Assembly (NCBI GenBank): GCA_014801875.1
Contig: JAAVDJ010000018.1
Span: forward strand, 1-44,919
Direction: 5' to 3'
Origin: Bacteroides sp.
GTDB lineage: Bacteria; Bacteroidota; Bacteroidia; Bacteroidales; Muribaculaceae
DNA length: 44,919 bases
Shown here one piece after another: positions 15,513 to 25,067 of this stretch (the first letter of the stretch is position 1; each line of letters starts with the position of its first letter). The notes under the pieces were generated by a model. That model ran no database searches. It worked only from the letters and a program-made list of their open reading frames with translations, and was not told the origin of the DNA. The position numbers were made by a program, and so were the translations under genes.

Positions 15513-15550
15513 AAAATAGAGCGACTGTATGAAACCAGTCGCTCTATTTT
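15513..15550 (-). terminator. Terminator of the ribosomal protein cluster
   Basis: A 15-bp perfect stem: AAAATAGAGCGACTG (15513-15527) with its complement at 15536-15550 and an 8-base loop, with a T-rich tail on the minus strand. It lies 22 bases after the rplQ stop. Confidence 0.9.
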
Positions 15551-15572
15551 GCTTATATAGGAGATTTGAGAT

Positions 15573-16064
15573 TTACTCAGCTTTCGGAGCTTCCTCAACA
15601 GGAGCTTCAGCTGCAGGAGCCTCAGCCTCGGGAGCAGCGCCTTTCTTACGACGGCTGCGGCGAGTGGATTTCTCCTTCTTGCCGGCTGCAGCCTCAAGCA
15701 TGTTCTCGTTGAAGTCTACGAGCTCGATCATTGCCATTTCAGCATTGTCACCAAGACGGTGGCCGGTCTTGAGGATACGGGTGTAACCGCCGGGACGGTC
15801 AGCAACCTTTTCAGCAACCACGCCGAAAAGCTCTTTGACAGCTTCCTTGTTCTGGAGATAGCTGAAGACGAGGCGGCGATTGGTCATATCATCGGTTTTT
15901 GACCTTGTGATAAGGGGCTCTGCATACATACGGAGCGCTTTCGCCTTTGCCAGAGTCGTAAATATTCTCTTATGCATGATAAGAGAAATGGTCAGATTCG
16001 AGAGGAGCGCCTCGCGATGGCCCTTCTTACGACTGAGGTGGTTGAATTTTTTATTGTGTCTCAT
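15573..16064 (-). CDS. rplQ: 50S ribosomal protein L17
   Basis: The last gene of the cluster, six bases after rpoA. The core ([30 protein letters not shown], then [28 protein letters not shown]) is standard L17, lying near the exit tunnel on the 50S. Residues after about 125 form an extra tail, first Lys/Arg-rich ([14 protein letters not shown]), then Ala/Pro/Glu-rich, as in other Bacteroidetes. The total of 163 is longer than the roughly 120-130 of E. coli L17. Confidence 0.97.
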   Translation of the reverse strand: MRHNKKFNHLSRKKGHREALLSNLTISLIMHKRIFTTLAKAKALRMYAEPLITRSKTDDMTNRRLVFSYLQNKEAVKELFGVVAEKVADRPGGYTRILKTGHRLGDNAEMAMIELVDFNENMLEAAAGKKEKSTRRSRRKKGAAPEAEAPAAEAPVEEAPKAE

Positions 16065-16070
16065 CGTTGT

Positions 16071-17069
16071 TTATTCTTTGTCTAATTTATATTTTGAAAT
16101 ATCCATCCCAAACGACAGGTTGAGGCCGGCCAACAGATCGTCAAGCTCGGTGAGTGACTTTCTGCCAAAGTTCCTGAATTTCAACAGATCGTTTTTGTTG
16201 AACACCACGAGATCGCCCAATGTCTCCACTTCTGCACTCTTCAGGCAGTTGAGGGCACGGACTGAAAGATCCATATCTGTGAGCTTGCTCTTGAGCAATT
16301 GGCGCATATGGAGCACCTCCTCATCAAACTCATCGACATCATTCTCCTTGGGAGCCTCTATCGCTATCTTTTCATCGCTGAAGAGAAGGAAGTGCTGGAT
16401 GAGAATCTTCGCTGCCTCTTTGAGGGCATCCTTTGGCATGATGGAGCCGTCGGTAGTAACCTCTATAAGCAGTTTCTCATAGTCTGTCTTCTGTTCCACA
16501 CGATAATTCTCCACTGCATACTTCACGTTCTTCACCGGAGTATAGATAGAGTCGATAGCTATGACGCTGGGGTCAGCGTCGCTGAGAAGCTCTCTGTTCT
16601 CGTCGGCAGGAACCCAACCACGACCCTTGTTGATAGTGAATTCCATCTGGAAGGAAGCCGAAGGATCAAGGCGGCAAATCTCAAGCTCGGGATTCAACAC
16701 CTCGAAACCGTTGAGCACCTTTCCAAGGTCGCCTGCCTTTAAAACATCGGTCCCCGATACGTTTACCGTCGCCTTTTCGGTCTCGGTGTCTTCAGTCGTC
16801 TGCTTGAAACGAACCTGCTTGAGGTTAAGGATGATGTTGGTGACGTCCTGCTTAACCCCCGGAATCGTGTCAAGTTCATGAGCCACTCCGTCTATGCGGA
16901 TCGAGCAGATGGCGTAGCCTTCGAGCGATGACAGAAGGATGCGGCGGAGCGCATTCCCTATCGTCTGGCCGTAACCCGGCTCAAGAGGCCTGAATTCAAA
17001 CTTGCCGAACTTGTTGTCGGCTTCAAGCATGATGACCTTATCGGGTTTTTGAAATGCTAATATTGGCAT
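16071..17069 (-). CDS. rpoA: RNA polymerase alpha subunit
   Basis: The 332-residue scaffold of RNA polymerase. The N-terminal dimerisation domain has [20 protein letters not shown] and [10 protein letters not shown]. The C-terminal domain (about 255-325) has [30 protein letters not shown], quoted in pieces: the helix-hairpin-helix [15 protein letters not shown] that contacts DNA and activators. Cotranscribed between rpsD (16 bases) and rplQ (6 bases), as in most bacterial alpha operons. Confidence 0.98.
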   Translation of the reverse strand: MPILAFQKPDKVIMLEADNKFGKFEFRPLEPGYGQTIGNALRRILLSSLEGYAICSIRIDGVAHELDTIPGVKQDVTNIILNLKQVRFKQTTEDTETEKATVNVSGTDVLKAGDLGKVLNGFEVLNPELEICRLDPSASFQMEFTINKGRGWVPADENRELLSDADPSVIAIDSIYTPVKNVKYAVENYRVEQKTDYEKLLIEVTTDGSIMPKDALKEAAKILIQHFLLFSDEKIAIEAPKENDVDEFDEEVLHMRQLLKSKLTDMDLSVRALNCLKSAEVETLGDLVVFNKNDLLKFRNFGRKSLTELDDLLAGLNLSFGMDISKYKLDKE

Positions 17070-17085
17070 GGGTTTCTATTGTTTA

Positions 17086-17691
17086 TTATTTAGAATACAA
17101 CTCAACGATCAACTGTTCCTTGATAGTCTCGGGAATGTCTTCTCGCTGCGGAACGTGAAGGAAGCGTCCCCCCTTCTTGCTGTCGTCCCATTCAATCCAG
17201 GGATACTTGCTGTGGTTGAAGCCTGCAAGAGCATCGGCGATAACCTCAAGTGATTTGGATTTTTCACGCACTGCCACGATATCTCCGGGCTTTACATGAT
17301 ATGACGGGATGTTGACTACGTCTCCGTTTACTGTGATGTGCTTGTGAAGTACAAGCTGACGTGCTGCCGGACGGCTCGGTGCGATGCCGAGACGATAAAC
17401 AACATTGTCAAGGCGGCTCTCGAGAAGCTGGAGAAGTACCTCACCGGTAATACCCTTGGTGCGTGCCGCTTTCTCGAATAGATTGCGGAACTGGCGCTCG
17501 AGCACTCCGTAAGTGTATTTTGCTTTCTGCTTCTCCTTGAGCTGCATGCCATACTCGGAAGTTTTCCTTCTGCGGTTCTGTCCGTGCTGGCCCGGCGGAT
17601 AGTTCTTCTTTGCCAGAACCTTATCTTCGCCGTAGATAGCCTCGCCGAATTTGCGGGCGATTTTAGTCTTGGGGCCTGTATATCTTGCCAT
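17086..17691 (-). CDS. rpsD: 30S ribosomal protein S4
   Basis: A 201-residue primary 16S-binding protein. The N-terminal region ([16 protein letters not shown], then YPPGQHGQ) lacks the zinc-binding cysteines of some homologues. The S4 RNA-binding domain ([27 protein letters not shown]) follows. S4 is the feedback repressor of the alpha operon in E. coli and of its own gene in Bacillus. Here a 122-base structured spacer lies directly upstream, whereas neighbours are only 9-37 bases apart. Confidence 0.98.
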   Translation of the reverse strand: MARYTGPKTKIARKFGEAIYGEDKVLAKKNYPPGQHGQNRRRKTSEYGMQLKEKQKAKYTYGVLERQFRNLFEKAARTKGITGEVLLQLLESRLDNVVYRLGIAPSRPAARQLVLHKHITVNGDVVNIPSYHVKPGDIVAVREKSKSLEVIADALAGFNHSKYPWIEWDDSKKGGRFLHVPQREDIPETIKEQLIVELYSK

Positions 17692-17813
17692 TTTTTCTTT
17701 CTGTCTTTTAAGTGGTCCTTTTAACCCCTCCCCTTAGCGCAGCCGCGAGCGCCGAGAGAAAGATGCTGGGGCGCTCTATTCGCATTCAGGGATGGGCGTG
17801 AGGGCGGATTATG
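17692..17813 (-). promoter_or_regulatory. Long structured spacer upstream of rpsD (candidate S4 target)
   Basis: A 122-base gap in an otherwise tight operon. On the minus-strand RNA, AGCGCC can pair with GGCGCU across 16 bases, and the downstream GGGGAGGGG run could pair with upstream C-runs (CGCCCC), allowing a pseudoknot-like fold. Feedback by S4 is inferred from its position only. Confidence 0.35.
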
Positions 17814-18203
17814 TTATACTCTTCTTCTTTTAGGAGGACGACATCCGTTGTGGGGCAGCGGAGTGACATCTACTATCTCTGTCACTTCGATTCCGGCTCC
17901 GTGTACTGTACGGATGGCGGATTCACGGCCGTTACCCGGTCCCTTCACATAGGCTTTCACCTTGCGCAGGCCAAGATCGTATGCAACCTTGGCACAATCC
18001 TGCGCTGCCATCTGGGCTGCGTAAGGAGTATTTTTCTTACTGCCTCTGAAGCCCATCTTGCCTGCGGAGCTCCAGGAGATAACCTGGCCCTCGCTGTTGG
18101 CAAGGCAAACGATAATGTTGTTGAAAGAGCTATGCACGTGAAGCTGACCTTGTGCGTCAACCTTGACATTCCTCTTCTTAGCTGCGACTGTCTTTTTTGC
18201 CAT
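17814..18203 (-). CDS. rpsK: 30S ribosomal protein S11
   Basis: 129 residues; binds the 16S platform with S6, S18 and S21. Seen: [15 protein letters not shown] near residue 23, the [18 protein letters not shown] stretch, [16 protein letters not shown], and the C-terminal [18 protein letters not shown]. Nine bases after rpsM. Confidence 0.98.
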   Translation of the reverse strand: MAKKTVAAKKRNVKVDAQGQLHVHSSFNNIIVCLANSEGQVISWSSAGKMGFRGSKKNTPYAAQMAAQDCAKVAYDLGLRKVKAYVKGPGNGRESAIRTVHGAGIEVTEIVDVTPLPHNGCRPPKRRRV

Positions 18204-18212
18204 ATTTAATTA

Positions 18213-18593
18213 TTATTTAGTAGCTTTCTTCTTGTTTGCAACAGTTTTCTTACGACCCTTGCGTGTGCGAGCATTGTTCTTTGTGCTCTGTCCGCGAACC
18301 GGAAGACCGATACGATGACGGATGCCACGGTAGCAACCTATATCCATGAGACGCTTGATGTTGAGCTGAATCTCTGAACGGAGGTCACCCTCTACCTTAT
18401 ACTCTGACTGAATTACCTCACGAACGGCGGCTGCCTGATCGTCTGTCCAGTCCTGCACCTTGATGTTTTTGTCAACTCCTGCTTTGGAAAGAATGGTGTT
18501 GGCGGCGCTACGTCCTATGCCGTAGATATACGTCAAGGCAATCTCTCCTCTTTTGTTTTGCGGCAAATCTACGCCGACTATTCTTACTGCCAT
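18213..18593 (-). CDS. rpsM: 30S ribosomal protein S13
   Basis: 126 residues of the 30S head, contacting 5S/L5 and the P-site tRNA. Starts [20 protein letters not shown] and holds a helix-two-turn-helix ([15 protein letters not shown]), [16 protein letters not shown] and a Lys/Arg-rich tail. A TACCTTTG sequence at 18617-18624 on the minus strand resembles a -7 box but has no -33 partner, so an internal promoter is unproven. Confidence 0.98.
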   Translation of the reverse strand: MAVRIVGVDLPQNKRGEIALTYIYGIGRSAANTILSKAGVDKNIKVQDWTDDQAAAVREVIQSEYKVEGDLRSEIQLNIKRLMDIGCYRGIRHRIGLPVRGQSTKNNARTRKGRKKTVANKKKATK

Positions 18594-18630
18594 AGTTTGT
18601 TGTTACAAATTTTTTGCAAAGGTAATAAAA

Positions 18631-18747
18631 TTATCCTTGACGCTGTTTAAATTTCGGGTTCTTCTTGTTGATTACGTATAATCTTCCTTTTCGGCGCACA
18701 ATCTTGCTGTCGGCTGTGCGCTTCTTTACTGATGCTCTTACTTTCAT
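18631..18747 (-). CDS. rpmJ: 50S ribosomal protein L36 (cysteine-free form)
   Basis: A 38-residue gene: [17 protein letters not shown], then [21 protein letters not shown] in the same frame. All four zinc ligands of classical L36 are missing; the one Cys retained in many Bacteroidetes (ECKIV) is Ser here (DSKIV). It lies 16 bases after infA and 37 before rpsM, the normal place for rpmJ. Confidence 0.95.
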   Translation of the reverse strand: MKVRASVKKRTADSKIVRRKGRLYVINKKNPKFKQRQG

Positions 18748-18763
18748 TATTGAGTGTCGGTTT

Positions 18764-18982
18764 TTATTTGTATCTGAAGGCGATGCGTCCCTTTGTCAGG
18801 TCATAGGGGCTCATTTCTACCCTTACCTTGTCGCCGGGAAGTATCTTGATATAGTGCATTCTCATTTTTCCCGATATATGGGCCGTTATTTCATGCCCGT
18901 TTCCGAGTTCCACCTTGAACATCGCGTTGCTCAGGGCTTCGAGAATCACTCCGTCTTGTTCTATTGCAGCTTGTTTTGCCAT
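18764..18982 (-). CDS. infA: Translation initiation factor IF-1
   Basis: A 72-residue single OB-fold (S1-like) protein that fills the A site during initiation. Seen: [21 protein letters not shown], quoted in part as [19 protein letters not shown], then [18 protein letters not shown] ending FRYK. The length is exactly that of the family. Positioned between map and rpmJ. Confidence 0.98.
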   Translation of the reverse strand: MAKQAAIEQDGVILEALSNAMFKVELGNGHEITAHISGKMRMHYIKILPGDKVRVEMSPYDLTKGRIAFRYK

Positions 18983-19012
18983 TTTTTCTTGTCTGTTTTC
19001 AGTATGTTTGAT

Positions 19013-19804
19013 TTATTCTTCCCGAAGGGGCTTCCCTTCGAGCGCAGCCTCGATATAGCTGAACGTTGTCAATATCTCCGGCCCCTCCGGTCGAATCACG
19101 ATGGTGTGCTCGTAGTGTGCCGACGGCTTGCGGTCGCGTGTGCGACATTCCCAACCGTTCTGTTCTATGACGACATTCTTGCTCCCCATATTGATCATCG
19201 GCTCGATGGCGATGCACATCCCCGATTTCAAAACCGGTCCGATTCCCCGTCTGCCGAAATTCGGCACTTCCGGATCTTCGTGCATGCTCGCTCCTATGCC
19301 GTGGCCACACATCTCGCGAACAACACTGTATCCCGCGCGCTCGCAATATGTCTGGATGGCATTGGAGATATCGCCAATCCTTTTGCCTGCCTTGGCCGCC
19401 TCTATTCCCACATAAAGGGATTCCTTGGTGGTCTTGAGAAGGCGAGCCACTTTCTCATCTATTTCGCCTACTGCGAATGTGTAGCAGCTGTCGCCGTTGA
19501 ATCCGTCAAGCTCAACAACACAGTCTGTGCCGATAATATCTCCCTCCCGGAGCTCATACCCCGATGGGAAACCATGCACAACTGTCTCATTGACCTCTAT
19601 GCAGAGAGTCCCCGGGAAACCGTGATAACCTAAGCAAGCGGGTTTACCCCCGTTGTCGAGGATAAACTCCCTTGCTATGTTGTCAAGTTTCCGAGTAGTT
19701 ATTCCGGGTGCGACCCAACGGGCCACTTCCCCGAGCGTGCGGCTGACGAGATCGCATGCCGCGCGCATTTTCTCTATCTCTTCGGCTGTCTTGATATAGA
19801 TCAT
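19013..19804 (-). CDS. map: Methionine aminopeptidase, type I
   Basis: Removes the initiator Met from new proteins. 263 residues with the pita-bread fold; metal ligands by alignment with E. coli are D94, D105 (GTDCVVELDGFNGD), H168 (CGHGIGASMHED), E201 (IAIEPMINMG) and E232 (HYEHTIVI), with H78 in the substrate pocket. There is no N-terminal extension. It lies 21 bases after secY and 30 before infA, as in many Bacteroidetes spc operons. Confidence 0.97.
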   Translation of the reverse strand: MIYIKTAEEIEKMRAACDLVSRTLGEVARWVAPGITTRKLDNIAREFILDNGGKPACLGYHGFPGTLCIEVNETVVHGFPSGYELREGDIIGTDCVVELDGFNGDSCYTFAVGEIDEKVARLLKTTKESLYVGIEAAKAGKRIGDISNAIQTYCERAGYSVVREMCGHGIGASMHEDPEVPNFGRRGIGPVLKSGMCIAIEPMINMGSKNVVIEQNGWECRTRDRKPSAHYEHTIVIRPEGPEILTTFSYIEAALEGKPLREE

Positions 19805-19825
19805 TCCTGTACTGAACGTGACTTG

Positions 19826-21163
19826 TTAAAATGCTCCGCTTCCGGTTGTGCGTCCCTTGATGCGACCGTCTTTCATAAGACCGTCATAGTGACGCACCAG
19901 AAGATGTCCTTCTACAATCCTCAGGGTGTCGAGGATCACACCAACCATAATCAGAAGTGATGTGCCTCCGAAGAATGCCGCAAACTGACGGTTGAGACCG
20001 CAGATATGGGCTATGGCCGGAAGGATGGCTACGATGCCAAGGAAAATCGAGCCCGGAAGGGTGATTCTTGACATGATTGAATCAAGATATTCAACGGTAG
20101 GCTTGCCGGGCTTGATGCCGGGGATGAAGCCATTGTTGCGTTTCAAGTCTTCTGCCATCTGTGCGGGACGCACTGTGATTGCTGTGTAGAAGTAGGTAAA
20201 GGCTACAATAAGGAGGAAATACACTAAGTTATACCAGAAACCATACATGTCGGTAAAAGCGCCGAAGAATCCGGTCTGCTTAGTGCTGAAACCTACCAAT
20301 GTGACTGGGATGAACATGAGTGCCTGAGCAAAGATGATCGGCATCACACCGGCAGCGTTTACTTTCAACGGGATATACTGACGGGCACCACCAAACTGCT
20401 TGTTGCCCTGGATGCGCTTCGCATATTGAACAGGCACCTTTCTTGTTCCCTGCACGAGAAGCACTGCTCCTGCGATTACAGCGACAAGGATGATGAGCTC
20501 AATGAGGAAAATCACAAGACCACCGCCGGCCGAGTTCATGAGGCGGCCGGTGAACTCCTGAATGATTGCCTCTGGGAAACGCGCCATAATGCCGATAAGG
20601 ATGATGAAAGAGATACCATTGCCGATACCTTTCTGGTCAATCCTCTCGCCAAGCCACATGATAAACATTGAGCCTGCCGCGAGCACTACTGTCATGTAGG
20701 CTACAGTCAAGGGTCCCATCTCCACATAGCCTCCCGCCGCACGAACCTGATATGACAGGTTCATCAGATAGGCAGGACCCTGAAGCACGAGGATAAGAAC
20801 TGTGAGGTAGCGGGTGTATTGATTCAGTTTCATACGTCCGCTCTCCCCTTCCCTCTGCATCTTCTGGAAGGCCGGAAGCACCATGCCGAGAAGCTGTATC
20901 ACGATCGAGGCCGTGATATATGGCATGATACCGAGGGCGAAGATTGAGGCCTGAGAGAACGCACCACCCGAGAACATATCGAGCAGCTGCATCAGGCCGT
21001 CAGAAGTGAAGTTCTTCAGCGCCATCAGGTCGTCGGGATTAATACCCGGCAACACTACGTAGCACCCGAAGCGATAGATGATCACAAGCAGAAGGGTGAT
21101 CCCAATTCGCTTGCGCAAATCCTCTACGCTCCAGATATTCTTTATCGTTTGTGTAAATCCCAT
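19826..21163 (-). CDS. secY: Preprotein translocase subunit SecY
   Basis: The channel of the Sec translocon in the inner membrane. 445 residues with about ten hydrophobic segments. Seen: GITLLLVIIYRFGCYVVLPG at the first helix, the plug-like stretch after it (LLDMFSGGAFSQASIFALGI), MPYITASIVIQLL as the second, and the cytosolic loop FYTAITVRPAQMAEDLKRN. It follows rplO by 6 bases, the standard position. Confidence 0.98.
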   Translation of the reverse strand: MGFTQTIKNIWSVEDLRKRIGITLLLVIIYRFGCYVVLPGINPDDLMALKNFTSDGLMQLLDMFSGGAFSQASIFALGIMPYITASIVIQLLGMVLPAFQKMQREGESGRMKLNQYTRYLTVLILVLQGPAYLMNLSYQVRAAGGYVEMGPLTVAYMTVVLAAGSMFIMWLGERIDQKGIGNGISFIILIGIMARFPEAIIQEFTGRLMNSAGGGLVIFLIELIILVAVIAGAVLLVQGTRKVPVQYAKRIQGNKQFGGARQYIPLKVNAAGVMPIIFAQALMFIPVTLVGFSTKQTGFFGAFTDMYGFWYNLVYFLLIVAFTYFYTAITVRPAQMAEDLKRNNGFIPGIKPGKPTVEYLDSIMSRITLPGSIFLGIVAILPAIAHICGLNRQFAAFFGGTSLLIMVGVILDTLRIVEGHLLVRHYDGLMKDGRIKGRTTGSGAF

Positions 21164-21169
21164 TTTAAA

Positions 21170-21616
21170 TTAGTTTTTGCTTACTGTTCCACCCGCAGCC
21201 GCGATTGCCTCCTCTGCCTTCTTGGAGAATGCGTCAGCGTGTACCTCGAGGGCACGGCTGATTGCACCGTTGGCAAGGATTTTCACAAGCTTGCCCTTGG
21301 GAGCAAGTCCTGCGGCACGAAGGTCGTCAACAGTAACCTTTGTAAGGTTCTGAGCCGCTGCCAAGGCCTCAAGAGCATCAAGATTGATTGCTTTATACTC
21401 AACTCGGTTGATGTTCTTGAATCCGAATTTAGGCACACGTCTCTGAAGTGGCATCTGGCCACCTTCGAAACCTATCTTGTGCTTGTAGCCCGAACGAGAC
21501 TTCGCACCCTTGTGTCCGCGGGTTGAAGTGCCGCCGTAACCGCTGCCGGGACCGCGGCCGATTCGCTTGTTGCTCTTGTTGCTGCCGGGAGCCGGCTGAA
21601 GATTATGTAATTCCAT
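21170..21616 (-). CDS. rplO: 50S ribosomal protein L15
   Basis: 148 residues. The Gly/Lys-rich N-terminal tail (GSNKSNKRIGRGPGSGYGG, TSTRGHKGAKSRSG) threads into 23S rRNA. The C-terminal globular part contains FGFKNINRVEYKAINLDAL and ends with ANGAISRALEVHADAFSKKA. Between rpmD (14 bases) and secY (6 bases). Confidence 0.98.
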   Translation of the reverse strand: MELHNLQPAPGSNKSNKRIGRGPGSGYGGTSTRGHKGAKSRSGYKHKIGFEGGQMPLQRRVPKFGFKNINRVEYKAINLDALEALAAAQNLTKVTVDDLRAAGLAPKGKLVKILANGAISRALEVHADAFSKKAEEAIAAAGGTVSKN

Positions 21617-21630
21617 TGTTTGCTGTTGGT

Positions 21631-21810
21631 TTAGAGTTGTGTGACTTCTACAAGATGACTCACGGCCTTAACCATTCCGCGGATTGAAGGACAATCCTCC
21701 TTCACTACAGTATGATTCATTTTTCTCAGGCCGAGAGCGTCGAGTGTACGCTTCTGCACTGCCGGGCAGTTGATACGGCTCTTGATCTGCTTGATTGCTA
21801 TCTGTGCCAT
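21631..21810 (-). CDS. rpmD: 50S ribosomal protein L30
   Basis: A 59-residue gene beginning MAQIAIKQIKSRINCPAVQK, then RTLDALGLRKMNHTVVK, and DCPSIRGMVKAVSHLVEV. This is the L30 ferredoxin-like fold with its usual LGLRKM helix. It is placed between rpsE and rplO as expected; the spacing on both sides is under 15 bases. Confidence 0.96.
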   Translation of the reverse strand: MAQIAIKQIKSRINCPAVQKRTLDALGLRKMNHTVVKEDCPSIRGMVKAVSHLVEVTQL

Positions 21811-21821
21811 TGTTTTCCTTT

Positions 21822-22340
21822 TTAACCGTTAAACACTTTGTCAACTGCAACCCCGCGGTTCTGTGCCACCTGGGCCGGGCTTCTCAATTCATCGAGAGCC
21901 GCGATTGTGGCCTTCACAAGGTTGTGGGGGTTAGATGAGCCTTTGCTCTTCGCAAGCACGTCGGTGATACCTACGCTCTCAAGCACTGCACGCATTGCGC
22001 CACCGGCCTTTACTCCGGTACCCTCGGATGCGGGCTTGAGGAAGATACGTGAACCACCGAACTTTGCGCTCTGCTCGTGGGGTATGGTGCCTTTGTGTAC
22101 AGGAACCTTGATGAGATTCTTTTTCGCTGTCTCTACACCCTTGGCAATCGCTGCTGTGACCTCGTTCGCTTTGCCGAGACCCCACCCGATTACGCCGTCT
22201 TCATTACCCACCACTACGATGGCTGCGAAACTGAACGCACGACCACCCTTGGTGACCTTGGTCACACGGTTGATGGCTACAAGGCGGTCTTTCAGTTCCA
22301 AATCATTTGTAGATTTTACTCTATTATTTCTCTTTGCCAT
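21822..22340 (-). CDS. rpsE: 30S ribosomal protein S5
   Basis: 172 residues, guarding decoding accuracy and mRNA entry. N-terminal double-stranded-RNA-binding-like domain ([20 protein letters not shown]) and C-terminal domain with [16 protein letters not shown] and [19 protein letters not shown], the S5 signature. Tightly spaced between rplR and rpmD. Confidence 0.98.
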   Translation of the reverse strand: MAKRNNRVKSTNDLELKDRLVAINRVTKVTKGGRAFSFAAIVVVGNEDGVIGWGLGKANEVTAAIAKGVETAKKNLIKVPVHKGTIPHEQSAKFGGSRIFLKPASEGTGVKAGGAMRAVLESVGITDVLAKSKGSSNPHNLVKATIAALDELRSPAQVAQNRGVAVDKVFNG

Positions 22341-22349
22341 GATTTTCGA

Positions 22350-22691
22350 TTAAAATTTAAGACCGGCCTCGCGTGCTGCATCAGCCAATGATTTTACTCT
22401 GCCGTGGAAAAGGTAGCCGTTACGGTCGAACACCACCTCTGTGATTCCACTTTCCAACGCTTTCTTGGCTACAGCCGCGCCTACACGCGCTGCTACCTCG
22501 ATTTTGGTGCCTCCCTCAAGTCCTTTGGAGGAAGCTGCTACCAATGTACGCCCTGCGAGATCGTCGATGAGCTGTACGTAGATTCCCTTGTTGCTGCGGA
22601 ACACACTCATACGCGGGCGTGCTGCTGTGCCGGAAATCTTACCGCGGATGCGGGTTTTGATCTTATTTCTTCTTGCTATCTTGGATACCAT
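22350..22691 (-). CDS. rplR: 50S ribosomal protein L18
   Basis: 113 residues; binds 5S rRNA with L5 and L25. Basic N-terminus ([18 protein letters not shown]), [20 protein letters not shown] in the central strand region, and [20 protein letters not shown] at the C-terminus. Normal length and position. Confidence 0.98.
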   Translation of the reverse strand: MVSKIARRNKIKTRIRGKISGTAARPRMSVFRSNKGIYVQLIDDLAGRTLVAASSKGLEGGTKIEVAARVGAAVAKKALESGITEVVFDRNGYLFHGRVKSLADAAREAGLKF

Positions 22692-22707
22692 TGTCTTCCT
22701 AATTTAA

Positions 22708-23262
22708 TTATTTAGCGTTAGCTGACTTTCCGGACTTGCGACGGATAATCTCGCCAACAAACTTGATACCTTTACCCTTATACGGCTCAGGCTTACGGAG
22801 TGAACGGATTTTGGCACATACCTGTCCCAGGAGCTGCTTGTCGGCACTCTCAAGGATGATGAGCGGGTTTTTGTTACGCTCTGTCTTTGCCTCTACCTTC
22901 ACCTCTTTCGGAAGCTTGATATAGATAGCGTGTGAATAACCCAATGCCAGTTCCAACACCTGTCCGCTTGAGGTGGCACGGTAACCGACGCCCACGAGTT
23001 CCATCTCTTTCTTGTAGCCTTCCGATACGCCTACTACCATGTTGTGGATCAAGGCGCGGTAGAGACCGTGCATCGCGCGGTTCTCACGCTCGTCGTTCGG
23101 ACGCTTAAGCTCAAGATGGTTACCCTCCTGCTCAATCGTGATGGCGGGATTGATCTCCTGAGAAAGCTCGCCTTTGGGCCCTTTTACTGTAACTACGTTG
23201 TCCTTTACCTGTACGGTTACTCCAGCAGGTATCTCTATGGGTGCTTTACCTATTCTTGACAT
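22708..23262 (-). CDS. rplF: 50S ribosomal protein L6
   Basis: 184 residues in two repeated alpha/beta domains near the sarcin-ricin loop. Seen: MSRIGKAPIEIPAGVTVQV at the N-terminus, the MHGLYRALIHNMVVGVSEGY link, and the C-terminal RSLRKPEPYKGKGIKF signature followed by a Lys-rich tail. It lies 18 bases after rpsH. Confidence 0.98.
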   Translation of the reverse strand: MSRIGKAPIEIPAGVTVQVKDNVVTVKGPKGELSQEINPAITIEQEGNHLELKRPNDERENRAMHGLYRALIHNMVVGVSEGYKKEMELVGVGYRATSSGQVLELALGYSHAIYIKLPKEVKVEAKTERNKNPLIILESADKQLLGQVCAKIRSLRKPEPYKGKGIKFVGEIIRRKSGKSANAK

Positions 23263-23280
23263 ATTGAATACCTCCTTCTA

Positions 23281-23679
23281 TTAATATACGTAACACAATA
23301 CTTCGCCGCCGATCTTGCGCTCTTTGGCCTCTTTGTTTGTCATCACTCCGTGAGATGTGCTCAGGATGGCGATGCCTAAGCCGTTCAATACGCGTGGCAT
23401 GTCTTTGTAGCCGGTGTACTGACGGAGACCCGGACGGGATACTCGGTGAAGGTTCTTGATGGCGCTCACCTTGTCGACCGGATCATACTTGAGGGCGATC
23501 TTGATGGTGCCTGAAGGCGTAGGACCTTCCATAAACTTGTAGTTCAGGATGTAGCCCTGCTCGAAAAGGATTTTGGTGATCTCCTTTTTCATTTTTGAAG
23601 ACGGAATCTCCACCACACGGTGACCCGCATGGATGGCGTTTCTCAATCTCGTCAAATAATCTGCTATTGGATCAGTCAT
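23281..23679 (-). CDS. rpsH: 30S ribosomal protein S8
   Basis: 132 residues, a primary 16S-binding protein. Starts MTDPIADYLTRLRNAIHAGH and ends with the GLGIAILSTSHGVMTNKEA and GGEVLCYVY signatures. S8 is the feedback regulator of the spc operon in E. coli. Here the longest spacer of the whole cluster (185 bases, two hairpins) lies just upstream, which suggests a regulatory site. Confidence 0.98.
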   Translation of the reverse strand: MTDPIADYLTRLRNAIHAGHRVVEIPSSKMKKEITKILFEQGYILNYKFMEGPTPSGTIKIALKYDPVDKVSAIKNLHRVSRPGLRQYTGYKDMPRVLNGLGIAILSTSHGVMTNKEAKERKIGGEVLCYVY

Positions 23680-23864
23680 TGTTTTGATTGTTAAATTGAT
23701 TCAGAATATCCGAACAATATTTAATTTTCATTTATCTCTCTTTTTTGCTCTCCCTTGCATAGGGGCTCCTATGTAAGAAAGATTGGAAACGCCCCCGAAG
23801 CGGTTTTTCCGCTCCGGAGACAGTCACCAATTCTTATAACGTGGCAAATGCAACTTTATTGTAT
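23680..23864 (-). promoter_or_regulatory. Long structured spacer upstream of rpsH (candidate S8 target)
   Basis: 185 non-coding bases between rpsN and rpsH. Hairpin 1 is CCGGAGCGG-AAAAA-CCGCTTCGG (23795-23817, one imperfect pair). Hairpin 2 is CATAGG-AGCC-CCTATG (23758-23773), extendable to ten positions with one mismatch. Neither has a T-run, so these are not plain terminators. No promoter consensus is seen. The regulatory role is inferred from position. Confidence 0.4.
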
Positions 23865-24167
23865 TTACCAGCTCGCTTTTTTTACTCCCGGGATGAGGCC
23901 TGCCGATGCCATCTCTCTGAACTGAATTCTGGAGATGCCAAACTGACGCATATACCCTTTCGGACGGCCGGTGATCACACAGCGGTTGTGAAGACGCACC
24001 TTGGAAGCATTCTTCGGAAGCTTCTGAAGTTTGGTCAACGCTTCGTAGTCGATGTTGCCATCTGCGTCTGCAAGCGCTGCTTTCTTCAGAGCTGCCTTCT
24101 TCTCTGCATATTTCTCAACCAGCTTCTGGCGTTTCACCTCGCGGGCTTTCATTGATTCTTTTGCCAT
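23865..24167 (-). CDS. rpsN: 30S ribosomal protein S14 (long, zinc-free form)
   Basis: 100 residues. Lys/Ala-rich N-terminal half, then the S14 signature [18 protein letters not shown] and IPGVKKASW at the end. It has a single Cys and lacks the paired Cys motifs of the short zinc-binding form. Five bases after rplE. Confidence 0.98.
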   Translation of the reverse strand: MAKESMKAREVKRQKLVEKYAEKKAALKKAALADADGNIDYEALTKLQKLPKNASKVRLHNRCVITGRPKGYMRQFGISRIQFREMASAGLIPGVKKASW

Positions 24168-24172
24168 ACTGC

Positions 24173-24721
24173 TTATTTTTCGTGTTTGAAGGGAAGACCG
24201 AATTTCTTGAGGAGAGCGAACCCTTCCTCATCTGTGGGGGCTGATGTCACGAAAGTGATGTTCATACCCTGAAGTTTCGGCACATTGTCGATGTTGATCT
24301 CAGGGAAGATGATCTGCTCGGTGATACCGAGGGTGTAGTTGCCTCTTCCGTCGAGCTTGGAGTTGATGCCCTTGAAGTCGCGGATTCGGGGAAGCGCTAC
24401 CTTCACAAGACGCTCCAGGAACTCATACATCTTGTCCTTTCTAAGAGTGACCATCGCTCCGATAGGCATTTTCTTACGGAGCTTGAAATTGGAGATATCC
24501 TTCTTCGAGAGAGTCGGAACTGCCTTCTGTCCTGTGATGGCGGTAAGCTCGTTGATGGCTGTCTCGATGAGTTTCTTATCCTGAGTTGCACCACCCAGAC
24601 CCTGATTGATTACAATCTTCTCAAGGCGGGGTACCTGCATCACACTCGAATAGTTGAACTCCTTCTGGAGCTCGGGAACTATTCTTTCCTTATAGTCTTT
24701 ACCAAGTGTTGTCTCGCTCAT
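24173..24721 (-). CDS. rplE: 50S ribosomal protein L5
   Basis: 182 residues; binds 5S rRNA and contacts the P-site tRNA. Seen: [40 protein letters not shown] as the L5 signature region, and [20 protein letters not shown]. The start codon overlaps the rplX stop as TAATG, so the two are translationally coupled. Confidence 0.98.
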   Translation of the reverse strand: MSETTLGKDYKERIVPELQKEFNYSSVMQVPRLEKIVINQGLGGATQDKKLIETAINELTAITGQKAVPTLSKKDISNFKLRKKMPIGAMVTLRKDKMYEFLERLVKVALPRIRDFKGINSKLDGRGNYTLGITEQIIFPEINIDNVPKLQGMNITFVTSAPTDEEGFALLKKFGLPFKHEK

Positions 24722-25041
24722 TATTTAATCTCCTCTCCTGATTTCTTAGAATAACGTACCAGTTTACCGGCTTCGTCGCGCTTGCGACCCACGCGGGTGG
24801 GTTTGCCGGTCTTGGGGTCTACCACATTAAGGTTGGAAATGTGGACAGGGGCCTCCATTTTCACAATTCCTCCCTGAGGATATTTCGCATTGGGCTTCAT
24901 GCTCTTTGAGACAATGTTGATGCCCTCCACGAGTGCACGCTGTTTCTTCACCTGCACTTCAAGGACACGTCCGGTCTTGCCTTTGTCGTCGCCGGCGTTG
25001 ACATAGACGGTGTCGCCCTTCTTTATATGGAATTTTGCCAT
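24721..25041 (-). CDS. rplX: 50S ribosomal protein L24
   Basis: 106 residues; an early assembly protein near the tunnel exit. The KOW motif [20 protein letters not shown] starts at residue 7, followed by [13 protein letters not shown] and [19 protein letters not shown]. Its stop overlaps the rplE start. Confidence 0.98.
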   Translation of the reverse strand: MAKFHIKKGDTVYVNAGDDKGKTGRVLEVQVKKQRALVEGINIVSKSMKPNAKYPQGGIVKMEAPVHISNLNVVDPKTGKPTRVGRKRDEAGKLVRYSKKSGEEIK

Positions 25042-25067
25042 TGTTTGTTCTCTTTTTTAAATTGACA

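Noticed and set aside
18617..18624. TACCTTTG on the minus strand upstream of rpsM as an internal operon promoter
   Set aside because: The -7 box fits, but no TTTG or TTG lies 19-21 bases upstream, so it is not supported.
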